Source of the DNA: an uncultured Candidatus Melainabacteria bacterium
Lineage (GTDB): Bacteria > Cyanobacteriota > Vampirovibrionia > Gastranaerophilales > Gastranaerophilaceae
Direction: 5' to 3'
Assembly: GCA_934754505.1 (NCBI GenBank)
Contig: CAKVIE010000004.1
Span: 1 to 64,000 of the forward strand
Length of the DNA: 64,000 bases
Made by a program: the position numbers and the translations under genes. The notes beneath the pieces are model-generated. The model searched no databases and was not told the DNA's origin. It was given only the letters and a program-made list of their open reading frames with translations. This document shows, piece after piece, positions 16,705-25,837 of this stretch; the first letter of the stretch is position 1; each line of letters opens with the position of its first letter.

Positions 16705-16738
16705 TTGCGAGTTTAAATATAGGATTTAAGACTCGCAA
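16705..16738 (-). terminator. Terminator of the diguanylate cyclase-rubredoxin operon
   Basis: TTGCGAGT / ACTCGCAA with an inner TTAAAT/ATTTAA stem. Seven A bases at 16698-16704 give a U7 tract for minus-strand transcripts. It is 86 bases after the rubredoxin stop. Confidence 0.85.
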
Positions 16739-16823
16739 CAGCTTTATACCAGCCGAAACATTAATAACATAACTATTTTACACTGTTTATAAAAATTCGT
16801 CAAGTGTTTAAGTGTATAAATTT

Positions 16824-16982
16824 TTAAATTTCTTCAAAAGCATTTTTATCAGCCATACAAGCAGGGCAAACGAAGTCTTCGGGAAGATTTTCAAACGGGG
16901 TATTCGGAGCAATTCCCATTTCGGGAACACCGGCTTCAGGGTCATAAACCCAAGTGCAGAGGGTACAAACGTATTTTTTCAT
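16824..16982 (-). CDS. Rubredoxin, 52 aa
   Basis: Translation on the minus strand from ATG 16982 gives a 52-aa protein beginning MKKYVCTLCTWVYDPEAG. It has Cys6/Cys9 and Cys39/Cys42 as iron ligands, the conserved aromatic YDPEAG turn, GIAPNTPFENLPEDFVCP and a terminal FEEI. These fit the rubredoxin fold, a mononuclear Fe(Cys)4 electron carrier used in oxygen and peroxide defence in anaerobes. Odd points: the Gly that normally follows each second ligand (CxxCG) is Thr in CTLCT and Met in CPACM. AAGGA overlapping the upstream stop precedes the ATG by about 9 bases, so it is translated with the cyclase gene 11 bases upstream. Confidence 0.9.
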   Translation of the reverse strand: MKKYVCTLCTWVYDPEAGVPEMGIAPNTPFENLPEDFVCPACMADKNAFEEI

Positions 16983-16993
16983 AATAAAAATCC

Positions 16994-18592
16994 TTAATTT
17001 TCGTTAAGACACTTATAAAATCCGCCCGAATGGTGGACATAGATACAGTTTTTGCCGTCATTTTTAGCTTTGTAAAGTGCTTGGTCTGCGGTTGAGATGA
17101 GTTCTTCCGCATCGGTTGCTGATGACGGAAATTCTGAAATGCCAATACTGATAGTTGTTTTGAGCGTAACTTTATCATCAATCGGAACTTCGATTTTTGC
17201 AATATTTTTACGCAGACGTTCTGCAATAATTGTTGCATCTTTAGCTGCCGTTTCTGGCAAAATTACCGTAAATTCTTCACCGCCGTATCTTGCAGGTACG
17301 TCAATATTTCTGCATGTATTTTTAATTGTAACGGCAATTTCCTTGAGAACTCTATCGCCGACAAGGTGACCGTACGTGTCGTTTACGTGTTTGAAGTTAT
17401 CAATATCCATCATTAAAAGCGACATAACGTGTTTATATCTGCTTGCTCTTGTGATTTCCGATTCAAGCAATGTTCTGAAATGACGGTGAATGTACAATTT
17501 TGTCAAACCGTCTTTTGTTGCAAGTTCATAGAGTTTTGCGTTATCTATTGCGATTGCTGCTTGGTTTGATAAAGCTTCAATAAATTCCAAATCCTGTTTA
17601 TTAAAAAGTTTGTTATTCTTTTTATTGGTAATGTTAATAACGCCGATTGCCTCGCCCTTTGCGATTAACGGCACGCAAATCATTGATGAAATATTGTTCA
17701 TCAAATTTGCCTGTTTAAATCTCGGGTCATTTTGACCTAAATTTGTGATAATTGATTTCTTTTCGGCAAAAACTTTACCTGCAATACCTTCATTTACCTT
17801 GAGTTTGCTGCATTCAATTACACCGTTGTTTATATCAAATTCGACTTTCGGGTCTTTTAAACCGTAAACAACTTTTACCTGCAAAGTATTATCAGTCATA
17901 TCATAGAGCATTAATGAGCCTTTTTCGGCATCAATAGTTTCTAAAGCTCTGCCTAAAATAACTTGGATTAAGCCTTTTAAATCATCAATGAAGTTAACGG
18001 CTTGAGAAATATTGTACAAAATCGAAAGGTTGTGAAGTGATTTATGCAAAACGGAAATTTGTTTTTCCTGCTCTGCTTGTCTTACAAACTTCACGAGAAG
18101 CGGTTCGATACAATAGAACATTTTATTTAATAGAGCGAGTTCTTCTTCCGTAAAAGGCTCATTGTTTTCTTTTTTGCCGATAGAACATACGCAAAACGGG
18201 TTATCATCTTTTGTAAAGACTTTAAAATAAGCAGAATTAAGCCCGTCTAAAGATGCTGATTCCCAAAGCGAGCGGTAGCGATGTGTACCGTCAGGATTAA
18301 TTGTCGGAAACAATTCTCTGCCTGCGTAGTTTAAAAAGTCTGCATTATCAGCATCAAATTCAAAAGAATTCATATCTTCCGAACAATTTACGGATTTAAA
18401 AGATTGTTCTTTTTTTACGAAAAAAACCACATCATTGAGGTTAAAATTAGTTGTTAAAAAAAAGCTGATTTTAGCCAATAAATCATCAAGAGAATATGCC
18501 TGATTTGACAAAATGTTAAGTTCAAACAAATTGTTTAATTCCAAAAAGTTTTTTTGAAGATTATAGATTTTATCTGACAGTTCTTGTGTCAT
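16994..18592 (-). CDS. Diguanylate cyclase with GAF sensor domains
   Basis: 532 aa. An N-terminal part (about 40-165) looks like a divergent GAF domain. A clear GAF domain follows at about 190-350 (SLMLYD, GIAGKVFAEKKSII, ICVPLIAKGEAIGVINITNK). The GGDEF domain is at about 360-525, with active-site GGEEF at 437-441 and an inhibitory I-site RNID at 428-431, nine residues before it. It makes c-di-GMP from two GTP, with product inhibition. No membrane segment is seen, so it is cytosolic and senses a soluble ligand. It is transcribed with the rubredoxin gene, which suggests a redox or oxygen cue; that link is inference. Confidence 0.9.
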   Translation of the reverse strand: MTQELSDKIYNLQKNFLELNNLFELNILSNQAYSLDDLLAKISFFLTTNFNLNDVVFFVKKEQSFKSVNCSEDMNSFEFDADNADFLNYAGRELFPTINPDGTHRYRSLWESASLDGLNSAYFKVFTKDDNPFCVCSIGKKENNEPFTEEELALLNKMFYCIEPLLVKFVRQAEQEKQISVLHKSLHNLSILYNISQAVNFIDDLKGLIQVILGRALETIDAEKGSLMLYDMTDNTLQVKVVYGLKDPKVEFDINNGVIECSKLKVNEGIAGKVFAEKKSIITNLGQNDPRFKQANLMNNISSMICVPLIAKGEAIGVINITNKKNNKLFNKQDLEFIEALSNQAAIAIDNAKLYELATKDGLTKLYIHRHFRTLLESEITRASRYKHVMSLLMMDIDNFKHVNDTYGHLVGDRVLKEIAVTIKNTCRNIDVPARYGGEEFTVILPETAAKDATIIAERLRKNIAKIEVPIDDKVTLKTTISIGISEFPSSATDAEELISTADQALYKAKNDGKNCIYVHHSGGFYKCLNEN

Positions 18593-18700
18593 TAAGCTAT
18601 TCTTTCTCTTGAGGGGAAACCAAAATCCTTACCTACATATTATAACATGCAACCGTAAAAATAAACAAATTTCAACAAATTGTTTGTAAATATTACAAGA

Positions 18701-19297
18701 TTATTTAATTTGGCTGAAAAGGGCGTTTGTAATTATTTGAGAATATTTTGAATGGGAGTTGTAAACCATAATTAAAACATTTTCTTTATCTCTTTCGGCA
18801 CTTCCTATAATTCCGATAACGGCTTTTACGGGCAGATTAACGACACCAGATTCAAACTTTGCATAAGGAATCGTCTGCCCCATAGCTTTAAGTGACCCAT
18901 GCCCGTTAATTTTGAAGTCTTCGAACTTAACAAGTCCGAAATCCTTAATAAATTCAAGAATTTTAGTATCAGCATTATTTTCAGCGAAATCTTTCTTTGT
19001 TAAAAAATTCTTTTTATCGGATTTAAGGAAAATAAAGTGTTGAGAAGAAGCTGTATGTTTGATATAGAGGTAAGTTCCGACGGTCGGAATCTTGCTTGAT
19101 GAAACGACTTCAAACTCTTTATCGAGATTTGAGTAATCGCAAATTGTCATAGCATTTTTATTTTTGGCATTTTGGGCATCTGTAAACGGGTTTTGAACGA
19201 AATTTTTAAAAAATGTAACACCGCCGATTGCAAAAAATCCAATGACAGCAAGTATTATGACGAATATTTTAATAAATTTACCTAAACAACCAAACAT
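18701..19297 (-). CDS. Membrane-anchored uncharacterised protein
   Basis: 198 aa from ATG 19297, chosen because GAGGTG lies five bases upstream; a TTG at 19309 is in frame but would contain that site. MFGCLGKFIKIFVIILAVIGFFAIGGVTFF is a membrane anchor, and the rest (about 170 aa) is a mixed alpha/beta, probably extracytoplasmic, domain containing KINGHGSLKAMGQTIPYAKFESG. No family is recognised. It is divergent from mutS with 54 bases between starts and is separated from the cyclase gene by 108 bases. Confidence 0.65.
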   Translation of the reverse strand: MFGCLGKFIKIFVIILAVIGFFAIGGVTFFKNFVQNPFTDAQNAKNKNAMTICDYSNLDKEFEVVSSSKIPTVGTYLYIKHTASSQHFIFLKSDKKNFLTKKDFAENNADTKILEFIKDFGLVKFEDFKINGHGSLKAMGQTIPYAKFESGVVNLPVKAVIGIIGSAERDKENVLIMVYNSHSKYSQIITNALFSQIK

Positions 19298-19351
19298 TTT
19301 GCACCTCAAAACTTGTTATTTATTTGTTATTTGACTAAAATCAGTATAGAC

Positions 19352-21922
19352 ATGACAAAACAAGAAATCAATAACATAAATAGTGCAGATGTAGATTTGG
19401 CGAAAGCAACGCCGATGTTGAAGCAATATCTTGATATTAAGAGAAAGTATCAGGGTATAATTTTGATGTATCGAATGGGCGATTTTTTTGAAGCGTTTTT
19501 TGAAGATGCATTGATAATTTCCAAAGCTCTTGAAATCACTTTGACTACAAGGGACGGCGGTGAACTCGGCAAAATCCCCATGGCGGGAATACCTGCGAAA
19601 GCATTTAATAATTATTTGCCGAAAATGCTTGAGAATAATCTGAAAGTTGCCGTTTGTGAACAGCTTGAAGATCCTGCACTTGCAAAAGGTTTGGTAAAAC
19701 GTGATGTTACGGAAGTTATCACGGCAGGAACTGTCAGCGAATTAAATTTAATCAAGTCCGATAAAAATAATTGGCTTGCCGCAATTATTGAAAATGACAG
19801 CATTTTCGCCCTCGCATATACCGATATTACAACGGGTGAATTTTATGCAACAGAGGGAAAAATCGATGAGATTTTAGCTGAACTTGCGAGAATTAAACCG
19901 TCTGAAATTCTTGCACCTGTTAAAAAACAAAAGGTTTTACCGTTCCAAATTGTACCCGATGAAAAGTTCGATTTGCCCGAGGCTGTTTACCAAAATTATA
20001 ATTGCTCAAAAATGTCCTCGGCGGCTTTCGATGAACAGCTTGCGGAAAAAAATATAAAAGAAGTTTTCAATACATATTCTTTGAATTCTTTCGGATTTTT
20101 CAAAAACGCTTTTCGTGCGGCAGGTGCAATAATTGCATATTTGAAAGAAACAAGACGTAATAATCTTCCTGCTTTTGATACGATTAAAACATATAATTTG
20201 TCAGAATATTTGTCGTTGGATTTGAATACGGCAAGAAATTTAGAGCTTCTTACAACAAATCGTGATAAATCCAAGTATGGCAGTCTTTTATGGGCTATTG
20301 ACCGAGTTAAAACAAATATGGGTGCAAGACTTCTCAAAAAATGGATAACCCAGCCTTTGAAAAAGGCAGACGAAATCAATGACAGGCTTGATGCAGTTGA
20401 TGAATTGCTTGCAAATAAAAGAGCCGCATCAAAAATGTCGCAAATTTTATCAAAGTTGTACGATATTGAGCGTTTGTCAGTCAAAATGAGCAATTCGAGT
20501 GCAAATCCGAGGGATTTTTTGGCGGTAAAAGATTCTTTGTTTTTGCTCCCCGAAATTTCAGAACTTTTAGGAGAATTTTCAAATAATGCTTTGAAACTTT
20601 CTCAAGATACGGCGGAATTGCTTGAATTTGCCGATATAATTAACCGAACGATAAAAGAAGATGCACCTGTTATGGTTAAAGACGGCGGAATAATCAAAGA
20701 GGGTATAAACGGCGAACTTGACTACTTCAGAGAGCTTTTGGACGGCGGAGAAAAGAAACTTGCCGAAACTGAGGCTTCCGAAAAAGAAAGAACAGGCATA
20801 AAAAATTTAAGAATAGGTTACAGCAAGACTTTCGGCTATTTTATCGAGGTTACAAATTCGAATTTGCCGCTTGTTCCCGAAAATTACATAAGACGTCAAA
20901 CTTTAACAAATGCCGAAAGATTTATTACGGAAGAATTAAAAAAGTTTGAAACTGAAGTATCTGCGGCAAAATACAAGTCTGTCGAAACTGAATATAAAAT
21001 TTTCTCCGATTTGAGAGAATATTCAAAAGAATTTGCCGAAAAAATCAAAATACTTTCTCACGATATTGCGAAAATGGACGTTTTGCTTTCATTTGCAACG
21101 GTTGCGGCTGAAAATTCTTACGTTCGTCCGATTGTAAACGACTCAAACGAAATTTATATAAAAGACGGCCGCCATCCTGTTTTGGAAAAAATTCTTCCTA
21201 TGGGAAAATATGTTCCGAATGATTTAAGATTAAAAGCAAATGCCGAAAACCATACGGATACGCAATTTATGATTTTGACAGGTCCGAATATGGCAGGGAA
21301 ATCGACATATATGAGGCAAAATGCACTTATTGTCATAATGGCACAAATGGGCTGTTTCGTGCCTGCATCTTATGCCGAAATAGGTATTGCGGATAAAATT
21401 TTCACAAGAGTCGGTGCATCTGATGATTTATCGCTCGGTCAATCGACATTTATGGTTGAAATGAGCGAAACGGCTTGCATTTTGAATAGTGCAACCGAAA
21501 AAAGTCTTATCTTGATTGATGAAATCGGGCGTGGCACAAGCACTTATGACGGAGTTGCAATAGCTTGGGCGGTTGCAGAATATATTGCGACAAAAATCAA
21601 GGCTCGAACGGTTTTCGCAACTCACTATCACGAACTAAACGTAATGCCGAATAAATTTGACCAAATTAAAAACTTTAGAATTACGGTTGCCGAAAAAGAC
21701 GGTGAAATCGAATTTTTGAGAAAAATTGTCGAAGGTTCTGCAAGCAAAAGCTACGGCATTCAAGTCGCAAAAAGAGCAGGTTTACCGTCAAGCGTCATTT
21801 CAAACGCTGAAGATATGATGGTTAAAATGCAGAAAGAATTCCAAAAAGACCTTTCGGGCAGAAAAAAATCAGGTAAAAATATCCCCGAAATTCCTCAGCT
21901 TACATTGCCTTTCGGAGATTAG
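19352..21922 (+). CDS. mutS: DNA mismatch repair protein MutS
   Basis: 856 aa, full length, from ATG 19352. The N-terminal mismatch-reading motif GDFFEAF carries the Phe-x-Glu at residues 45-47. The core and clamp follow, then the ABC ATPase with Walker A GPNMAGKSTYMRQ, the signature STFMVEMSE and Walker B LILIDEIGRGTSTYDG, and FATHYHEL. It recognises mismatches and small loops and recruits MutL, which is not in the window. It is the first gene of a tight cluster: the membrane glycosyltransferase starts one base after its stop, and its SD (GGAGATTAGA) overlaps mutS. Confidence 0.95.
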   Translation: MTKQEINNINSADVDLAKATPMLKQYLDIKRKYQGIILMYRMGDFFEAFFEDALIISKALEITLTTRDGGELGKIPMAGIPAKAFNNYLPKMLENNLKVAVCEQLEDPALAKGLVKRDVTEVITAGTVSELNLIKSDKNNWLAAIIENDSIFALAYTDITTGEFYATEGKIDEILAELARIKPSEILAPVKKQKVLPFQIVPDEKFDLPEAVYQNYNCSKMSSAAFDEQLAEKNIKEVFNTYSLNSFGFFKNAFRAAGAIIAYLKETRRNNLPAFDTIKTYNLSEYLSLDLNTARNLELLTTNRDKSKYGSLLWAIDRVKTNMGARLLKKWITQPLKKADEINDRLDAVDELLANKRAASKMSQILSKLYDIERLSVKMSNSSANPRDFLAVKDSLFLLPEISELLGEFSNNALKLSQDTAELLEFADIINRTIKEDAPVMVKDGGIIKEGINGELDYFRELLDGGEKKLAETEASEKERTGIKNLRIGYSKTFGYFIEVTNSNLPLVPENYIRRQTLTNAERFITEELKKFETEVSAAKYKSVETEYKIFSDLREYSKEFAEKIKILSHDIAKMDVLLSFATVAAENSYVRPIVNDSNEIYIKDGRHPVLEKILPMGKYVPNDLRLKANAENHTDTQFMILTGPNMAGKSTYMRQNALIVIMAQMGCFVPASYAEIGIADKIFTRVGASDDLSLGQSTFMVEMSETACILNSATEKSLILIDEIGRGTSTYDGVAIAWAVAEYIATKIKARTVFATHYHELNVMPNKFDQIKNFRITVAEKDGEIEFLRKIVEGSASKSYGIQVAKRAGLPSSVISNAEDMMVKMQKEFQKDLSGRKKSGKNIPEIPQLTLPFGD

Positions 21923-21923
21923 A

Positions 21924-23636
21924 ATGAAAAAATTTTTGTTTGAAAATCGTGCTTTTTTGACAAAAAATTTTCTATTATGTCTGCTGATTTTTTTGATAAT
22001 TTTTATGGCTTCGGCATATCAGCTTAACCCCGTAATCGATGCGGGCAGAGAGGTTTACATTCCTTTTAGAATTTTTAACGGGGAAGTTCTCTACAAGGAT
22101 ATTTTCAATATTTACGGTCCTTTAGCCTACCAAATAAATGCTTTTGCTTATTTTATTTTAAAACCCGAAATTTTTTCACTCAAAATTTTTGGCTCAATCA
22201 GTGCTTTTACAACAATTTTGACGATTTATTTCATTTTAAAAGAGATTTTTTCGGATTTCGATAAAAAAATGCTTGGCGGAATGTGCCTTTTGCCCTTTAT
22301 TGTCGGGATTTTGTCGTTTGGAACGTTCAACTACACACTGCCTTATGCTTTTTCAATGACGTATGGTTTGACGTTTTGTCTTTTGTCGGTTTTGTTTTTG
22401 ATAAAATTCTCCAAAACTCAAAATGTTCAAAACGCAAATCCAAAATTTGCATATCTTTCAGGGCTTTTTGCAGGCGGTGCTTTGGCTTGTAAATACGAAT
22501 TTATGACTTATTTTGTCTTTGCTTTTCTGTTTTTGCTTTGTTCTAAAAAACTGAAAATAAAAGAAGTTTTATTTACTTTGTTGAGCCTTGCAGCCTTGCC
22601 GTTACTGAGTTTTGGAGCTTTGTTTTTGCAGGGAATGACAGTTGATGATTTGATAAGAACTTCAAAAATTCTCAAAACAATGGCTGAAACCGAGTCACTG
22701 CAATATCTTTACAAGAATTTTACAGGAACTTATTTTAATATTTCAATTTTGTTTGAAAACATCAGAAATTCTTTTGCCGTAATTGTTTTAGCAAGTTTGG
22801 GATATTTCTCGACAAAAATCTATTCAAAAGATAAATTTTTATCTTTGGTAACTGCTTTTTTGCTATTGAGTGGAATTTTTTATATAGGAAGCAGCGGATA
22901 TTCACTGTTTGCAATGATAAACGCAGTTTTGTTTATTGCATTCATAAAAAAAATTTTTCAAAATAAACCTGTTTTTATTTTTATGATTTTTGCGATGTTT
23001 TTATCTTTAAAGACATTTTTTTCAACAAATATAGAGGTTTACGGAACTTACACTTTGCCGTTTTTGATTTTATCGGTTTTGAGCTTTGTGTATAAAATTG
23101 ATTTTTCAAAAAATGAAACGGTGAAATCCGCCGCAAAAAGTGCTGTTTGCTTTTTAGCGGTTGGAATTATGCTGATTTCTGCAAATCAATCGGCTAAAAA
23201 TTTAGGTGCAAAAATCCATTCTGACGGGGCTTTTGGAAACGGTATAATTCATACTTATCCTTATATTGCAAAGCCTTTGAATGAATTATCGGATTTTATG
23301 AAAACTGAAACGAAGCCGGCAGATAAAGTTGTCATCATGCCCGAATCTCAATTTTTGAACTTCACGACGAAGCGGGCGGGCGATAATTTATATGACAGTT
23401 TAACGCCGATGTATTTCGAAACTTTTGGTGAAGAAAACGTAATTCGGCATTTTAAAGAAACAAAGCCCGAATATTTTATTTTGACTAACAGAAATACTTT
23501 TGATTACGGGAAATCCTTTATTTGCAAGGATTATGCCTTTGATTTCTGCAAATTTGTAAAATCTGATTATGTTAAAATTAAAACAGTCGGAAAACAAACA
23601 TACAAAATGGAAATTTATAAGAGAAAAGATTTATGA
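21924..23636 (+). CDS. GT39/PMT-like polytopic membrane protein
   Basis: 570 aa with about 10-12 hydrophobic segments. The first extracytoplasmic loop has AGREVYIPFRIFNGEVLYKD and FNIYGPLAYQINA; acidic and aromatic residues after the first helix are typical of GT-C glycosyltransferases (dolichyl/undecaprenyl-phosphate sugar donors, Dpm-Man-transferase or ArnT type). The C-terminal soluble part (from about 450) has PADKVVIMPESQF. It would add a sugar from a lipid carrier to protein or glycan outside the membrane. The assignment rests on topology and loop pattern, not on a defined catalytic motif. It overlaps rimO by 4 bases (ATGA). Confidence 0.65.
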   Translation: MKKFLFENRAFLTKNFLLCLLIFLIIFMASAYQLNPVIDAGREVYIPFRIFNGEVLYKDIFNIYGPLAYQINAFAYFILKPEIFSLKIFGSISAFTTILTIYFILKEIFSDFDKKMLGGMCLLPFIVGILSFGTFNYTLPYAFSMTYGLTFCLLSVLFLIKFSKTQNVQNANPKFAYLSGLFAGGALACKYEFMTYFVFAFLFLLCSKKLKIKEVLFTLLSLAALPLLSFGALFLQGMTVDDLIRTSKILKTMAETESLQYLYKNFTGTYFNISILFENIRNSFAVIVLASLGYFSTKIYSKDKFLSLVTAFLLLSGIFYIGSSGYSLFAMINAVLFIAFIKKIFQNKPVFIFMIFAMFLSLKTFFSTNIEVYGTYTLPFLILSVLSFVYKIDFSKNETVKSAAKSAVCFLAVGIMLISANQSAKNLGAKIHSDGAFGNGIIHTYPYIAKPLNELSDFMKTETKPADKVVIMPESQFLNFTTKRAGDNLYDSLTPMYFETFGEENVIRHFKETKPEYFILTNRNTFDYGKSFICKDYAFDFCKFVKSDYVKIKTVGKQTYKMEIYKRKDL

Positions 23637-24943
23637 AAATTGCTTTAATTAATCACGGATGTGCTAAAAACCTTGTGGATAGCGAACTTATGGCGGGCAT
23701 GCTGGCTGAAAGAGGCCACAGAATTACGCTTGATGAATCAAAAGCCGATTTGGTTTTGATAAACACTTGTTCGTTCATTCATGATGCGGAGCAGGAATCC
23801 GTACAATCCATCGTGAAAATGATTAGTGAAGGCAAAAAGGTTATTGTGGCAGGTTGTCTGCCTCAAAAACATAAAAAAAGTTTGGAAAAGGCACTTCCCG
23901 AGGTTAAGGCTTTTTTAGGCACGTCGGATTTAAACAAAATTGTTGACGTTGTTGAAAAAGTTGCAAGAGAAGAACAAATTTATGATGTTTCTTCAAACCC
24001 GTTATACAGTTACCCCGAAACCGCCGAAAGACAACAAATTACGGTAGGGTCGTATTCTTATTTAAAAATCTCCGAAGGCTGTGATTGCGAATGCGGTTAT
24101 TGTATTATCCCGAAACTCCGTGGCAAAGCCGTTTCAAGACCTATTGAAAATATCGTTGCGGAAGCCGAAAAACTTACAAAAAAAGGTGTTACGGAAATTA
24201 TTTTAATAGCTCAAGATACGACCGCATACGGCAAAGATTTGTATGGTGAACCTTCTCTTGCAAGACTTTTAAAGGAGCTTGTCAAAATAAAAGATTTAGG
24301 CAGAATAAGAATTATGTACACTTATCCGAGCGGAATAACCGACGAATTGCTTGATGTGATTGCAAATTCCGATAAAATTTTCAATTATATAGATATTCCG
24401 TTGCAGCATTCAAGCCCTGAAGTGTTAAAAGCTATGAGGCGGCCTGCTTTTGATTACCGTGAATTGATTGCAAAAATCAGAAAAAAAATTCCGAACGTTG
24501 CTGTCAGAACGACTTTCATCGTTGGATATCCTAATGAAACGGAAGAAGATTTTGAACATCTTAAAAAGTTTGTTGAGGACGTAAATTTTGACAGAATGGG
24601 CGTTTTTGAATATTCACTCGAAAAAGGCACTTATTCATACGATTTGCCAAACCGTGTGCCTGCAAGAATTAAACACCGCCGTAAAAATCAGCTTATGAAA
24701 ATTCAACAGAAGATTTCTAAAAAAATTAACGAAGATTTAATCGGCAAAAAAATTGAATGTATCGTAGAATATACAACCGATGACGGCATTATCACGGCTC
24801 GAACTTACAAAGATGCTCCGGAAGTTGACGGGCTTATATATTTAAAAACCCGAAATGAAGATGATACTGTCATTCCGGGCGATATAGTTGTTGCAACCGT
24901 CACAAATGCCGATAATTACGACCTTTGCGGCGAAATTGAATAA
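23633..24943 (+). CDS. rimO: Ribosomal protein S12 methylthiotransferase RimO
   Basis: 436 aa, family length. An N-terminal UPF0004 domain holds three cysteines of the second cluster (NHGCAKNL, INTCSF, VAGCLP). The radical-SAM motif is EGCDCECGYC (Cys-x3-Cys-x2-Cys). The C-terminal TRAM domain contains GDIVVATVTNADNYDLCGEI. It adds a methylthio group to Asp of S12 using SAM and two [4Fe-4S] clusters. RimO is preferred over MiaB because of the short N-terminus and the LVDSELMAGML segment. Last gene of the mutS cluster, convergent with 24951. Confidence 0.92.
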   Translation: MKIALINHGCAKNLVDSELMAGMLAERGHRITLDESKADLVLINTCSFIHDAEQESVQSIVKMISEGKKVIVAGCLPQKHKKSLEKALPEVKAFLGTSDLNKIVDVVEKVAREEQIYDVSSNPLYSYPETAERQQITVGSYSYLKISEGCDCECGYCIIPKLRGKAVSRPIENIVAEAEKLTKKGVTEIILIAQDTTAYGKDLYGEPSLARLLKELVKIKDLGRIRIMYTYPSGITDELLDVIANSDKIFNYIDIPLQHSSPEVLKAMRRPAFDYRELIAKIRKKIPNVAVRTTFIVGYPNETEEDFEHLKKFVEDVNFDRMGVFEYSLEKGTYSYDLPNRVPARIKHRRKNQLMKIQQKISKKINEDLIGKKIECIVEYTTDDGIITARTYKDAPEVDGLIYLKTRNEDDTVIPGDIVVATVTNADNYDLCGEIE

Positions 24944-24950
24944 TTAATAA

Positions 24951-25715
24951 TTAAAGTCTTTCAACCGTTGAGCTTGAAGTTCCCGAATAGGGAATTTGAT
25001 TAATTTGGAATTTAAAAGGCGGCTTATTTTTGTCGAATTTTACTTCCTTTTCTTCTTTCGGTGCGTTGAAAGATTTTTGTTTGCCTTTTTCCAAAAGCTT
25101 TTTCTCTTGAATGTTTGTTTTATCAAGCATTTGCTCTTTCGGAAATTCTTTTATATTATTAAATTCTTTTTGAACATCTTCTTTTACTTTGTCCGTTGTA
25201 CGTTCAAGTTTTTCAGTTTGAGTTTTGACAGCATTTTCTGATTGTTCAAATTTCTTTTCAACCTTAACTTTTGCCTTATCAGCTTCTTTTTTAACGGCTT
25301 TATCAGCCTTTTCGGTTTTTGTTTGAAGTTCGGATTTGATTTTTTCGCTGTCTGTTTTTACGGAATTTTCAACTTTGTCGGCTTTTTCTTCAATATTTGT
25401 TTTGACCGAATTGCCGAGTTCTTTTGCATCTTCCGTCATTGTTTTTGCATCTTGCTTAACCTGCTTTACGATTTCCTTTTGGGCATTTATAGGGGAAGTC
25501 GTTTTGACTTGAATTGTCTTTTCTTCAGGCTGAGCTGCAGGTTGTGCTTCAAAAGTTGTTTCTTTAAACATTACGTCTTCTTTCGGTTGGAAAGAAAAAT
25601 CGAAATTGCCGAGTTCATATTTTGTCGGTGCTTGTGTTTCTACTTTTGCCGCATTCGCTGTCGTTGCAGGAATGATTGCACATGACATCAAAAACGCTAT
25701 TAAAAATTTTTTCAT
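24951..25715 (-). CDS. Secreted Lys/Glu-rich coiled-coil protein
   Basis: 254 aa. A signal peptide MKKFLIAFLMSCAIIPATTANA with AxA cleavage precedes AKVETQ. From about 75 to 200 the sequence consists of charged 7/11-residue patterns such as VKTDSEKIKSELQTKTEKAD, resembling LEA or apolipoprotein amphipathic helices. The C-terminus (FKFQINQIPYSGTSSSTVERL) is different and may be a sorting or interaction tail. Probably periplasmic; no enzyme motif. It may coat membranes or act as a stress or spacer protein; this is inference from composition. It stands alone. Confidence 0.7.
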   Translation of the reverse strand: MKKFLIAFLMSCAIIPATTANAAKVETQAPTKYELGNFDFSFQPKEDVMFKETTFEAQPAAQPEEKTIQVKTTSPINAQKEIVKQVKQDAKTMTEDAKELGNSVKTNIEEKADKVENSVKTDSEKIKSELQTKTEKADKAVKKEADKAKVKVEKKFEQSENAVKTQTEKLERTTDKVKEDVQKEFNNIKEFPKEQMLDKTNIQEKKLLEKGKQKSFNAPKEEKEVKFDKNKPPFKFQINQIPYSGTSSSTVERL

Positions 25716-25837
25716 AAATTCTCCATATCTAATTAACGAAACCTTGTTAATACAAATTTAATATATTTTTTTTTCATTTTCAAATATATTAAAAACTGCT
25801 AAGAAGTTAAATTGCCCGACATGGCATATCGTTAAAA

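Larger units (their letters stand above)
16475..16823. other. Hairpin-rich non-coding region after murT
   Basis: About 350 bases of very AT-rich sequence with no gene. It contains tandem TTTTTTAGAA motifs (16500-16535), a long imperfect hairpin (16594-16674), a second short hairpin (16679-16702) and the rubredoxin terminator (16705-16738). Confidence 0.7.

Noticed and set aside
16812..16997. 61-aa plus-strand frame
   Set aside because: Antisense to the rubredoxin gene, which has four Cys ligands and an RBS.
25242..25685. 147-aa Phe/Cys-rich plus-strand frame
   Set aside because: Antisense shadow of the Lys/Glu-rich secreted protein; Phe-rich composition is the complement of Lys/Glu codons.
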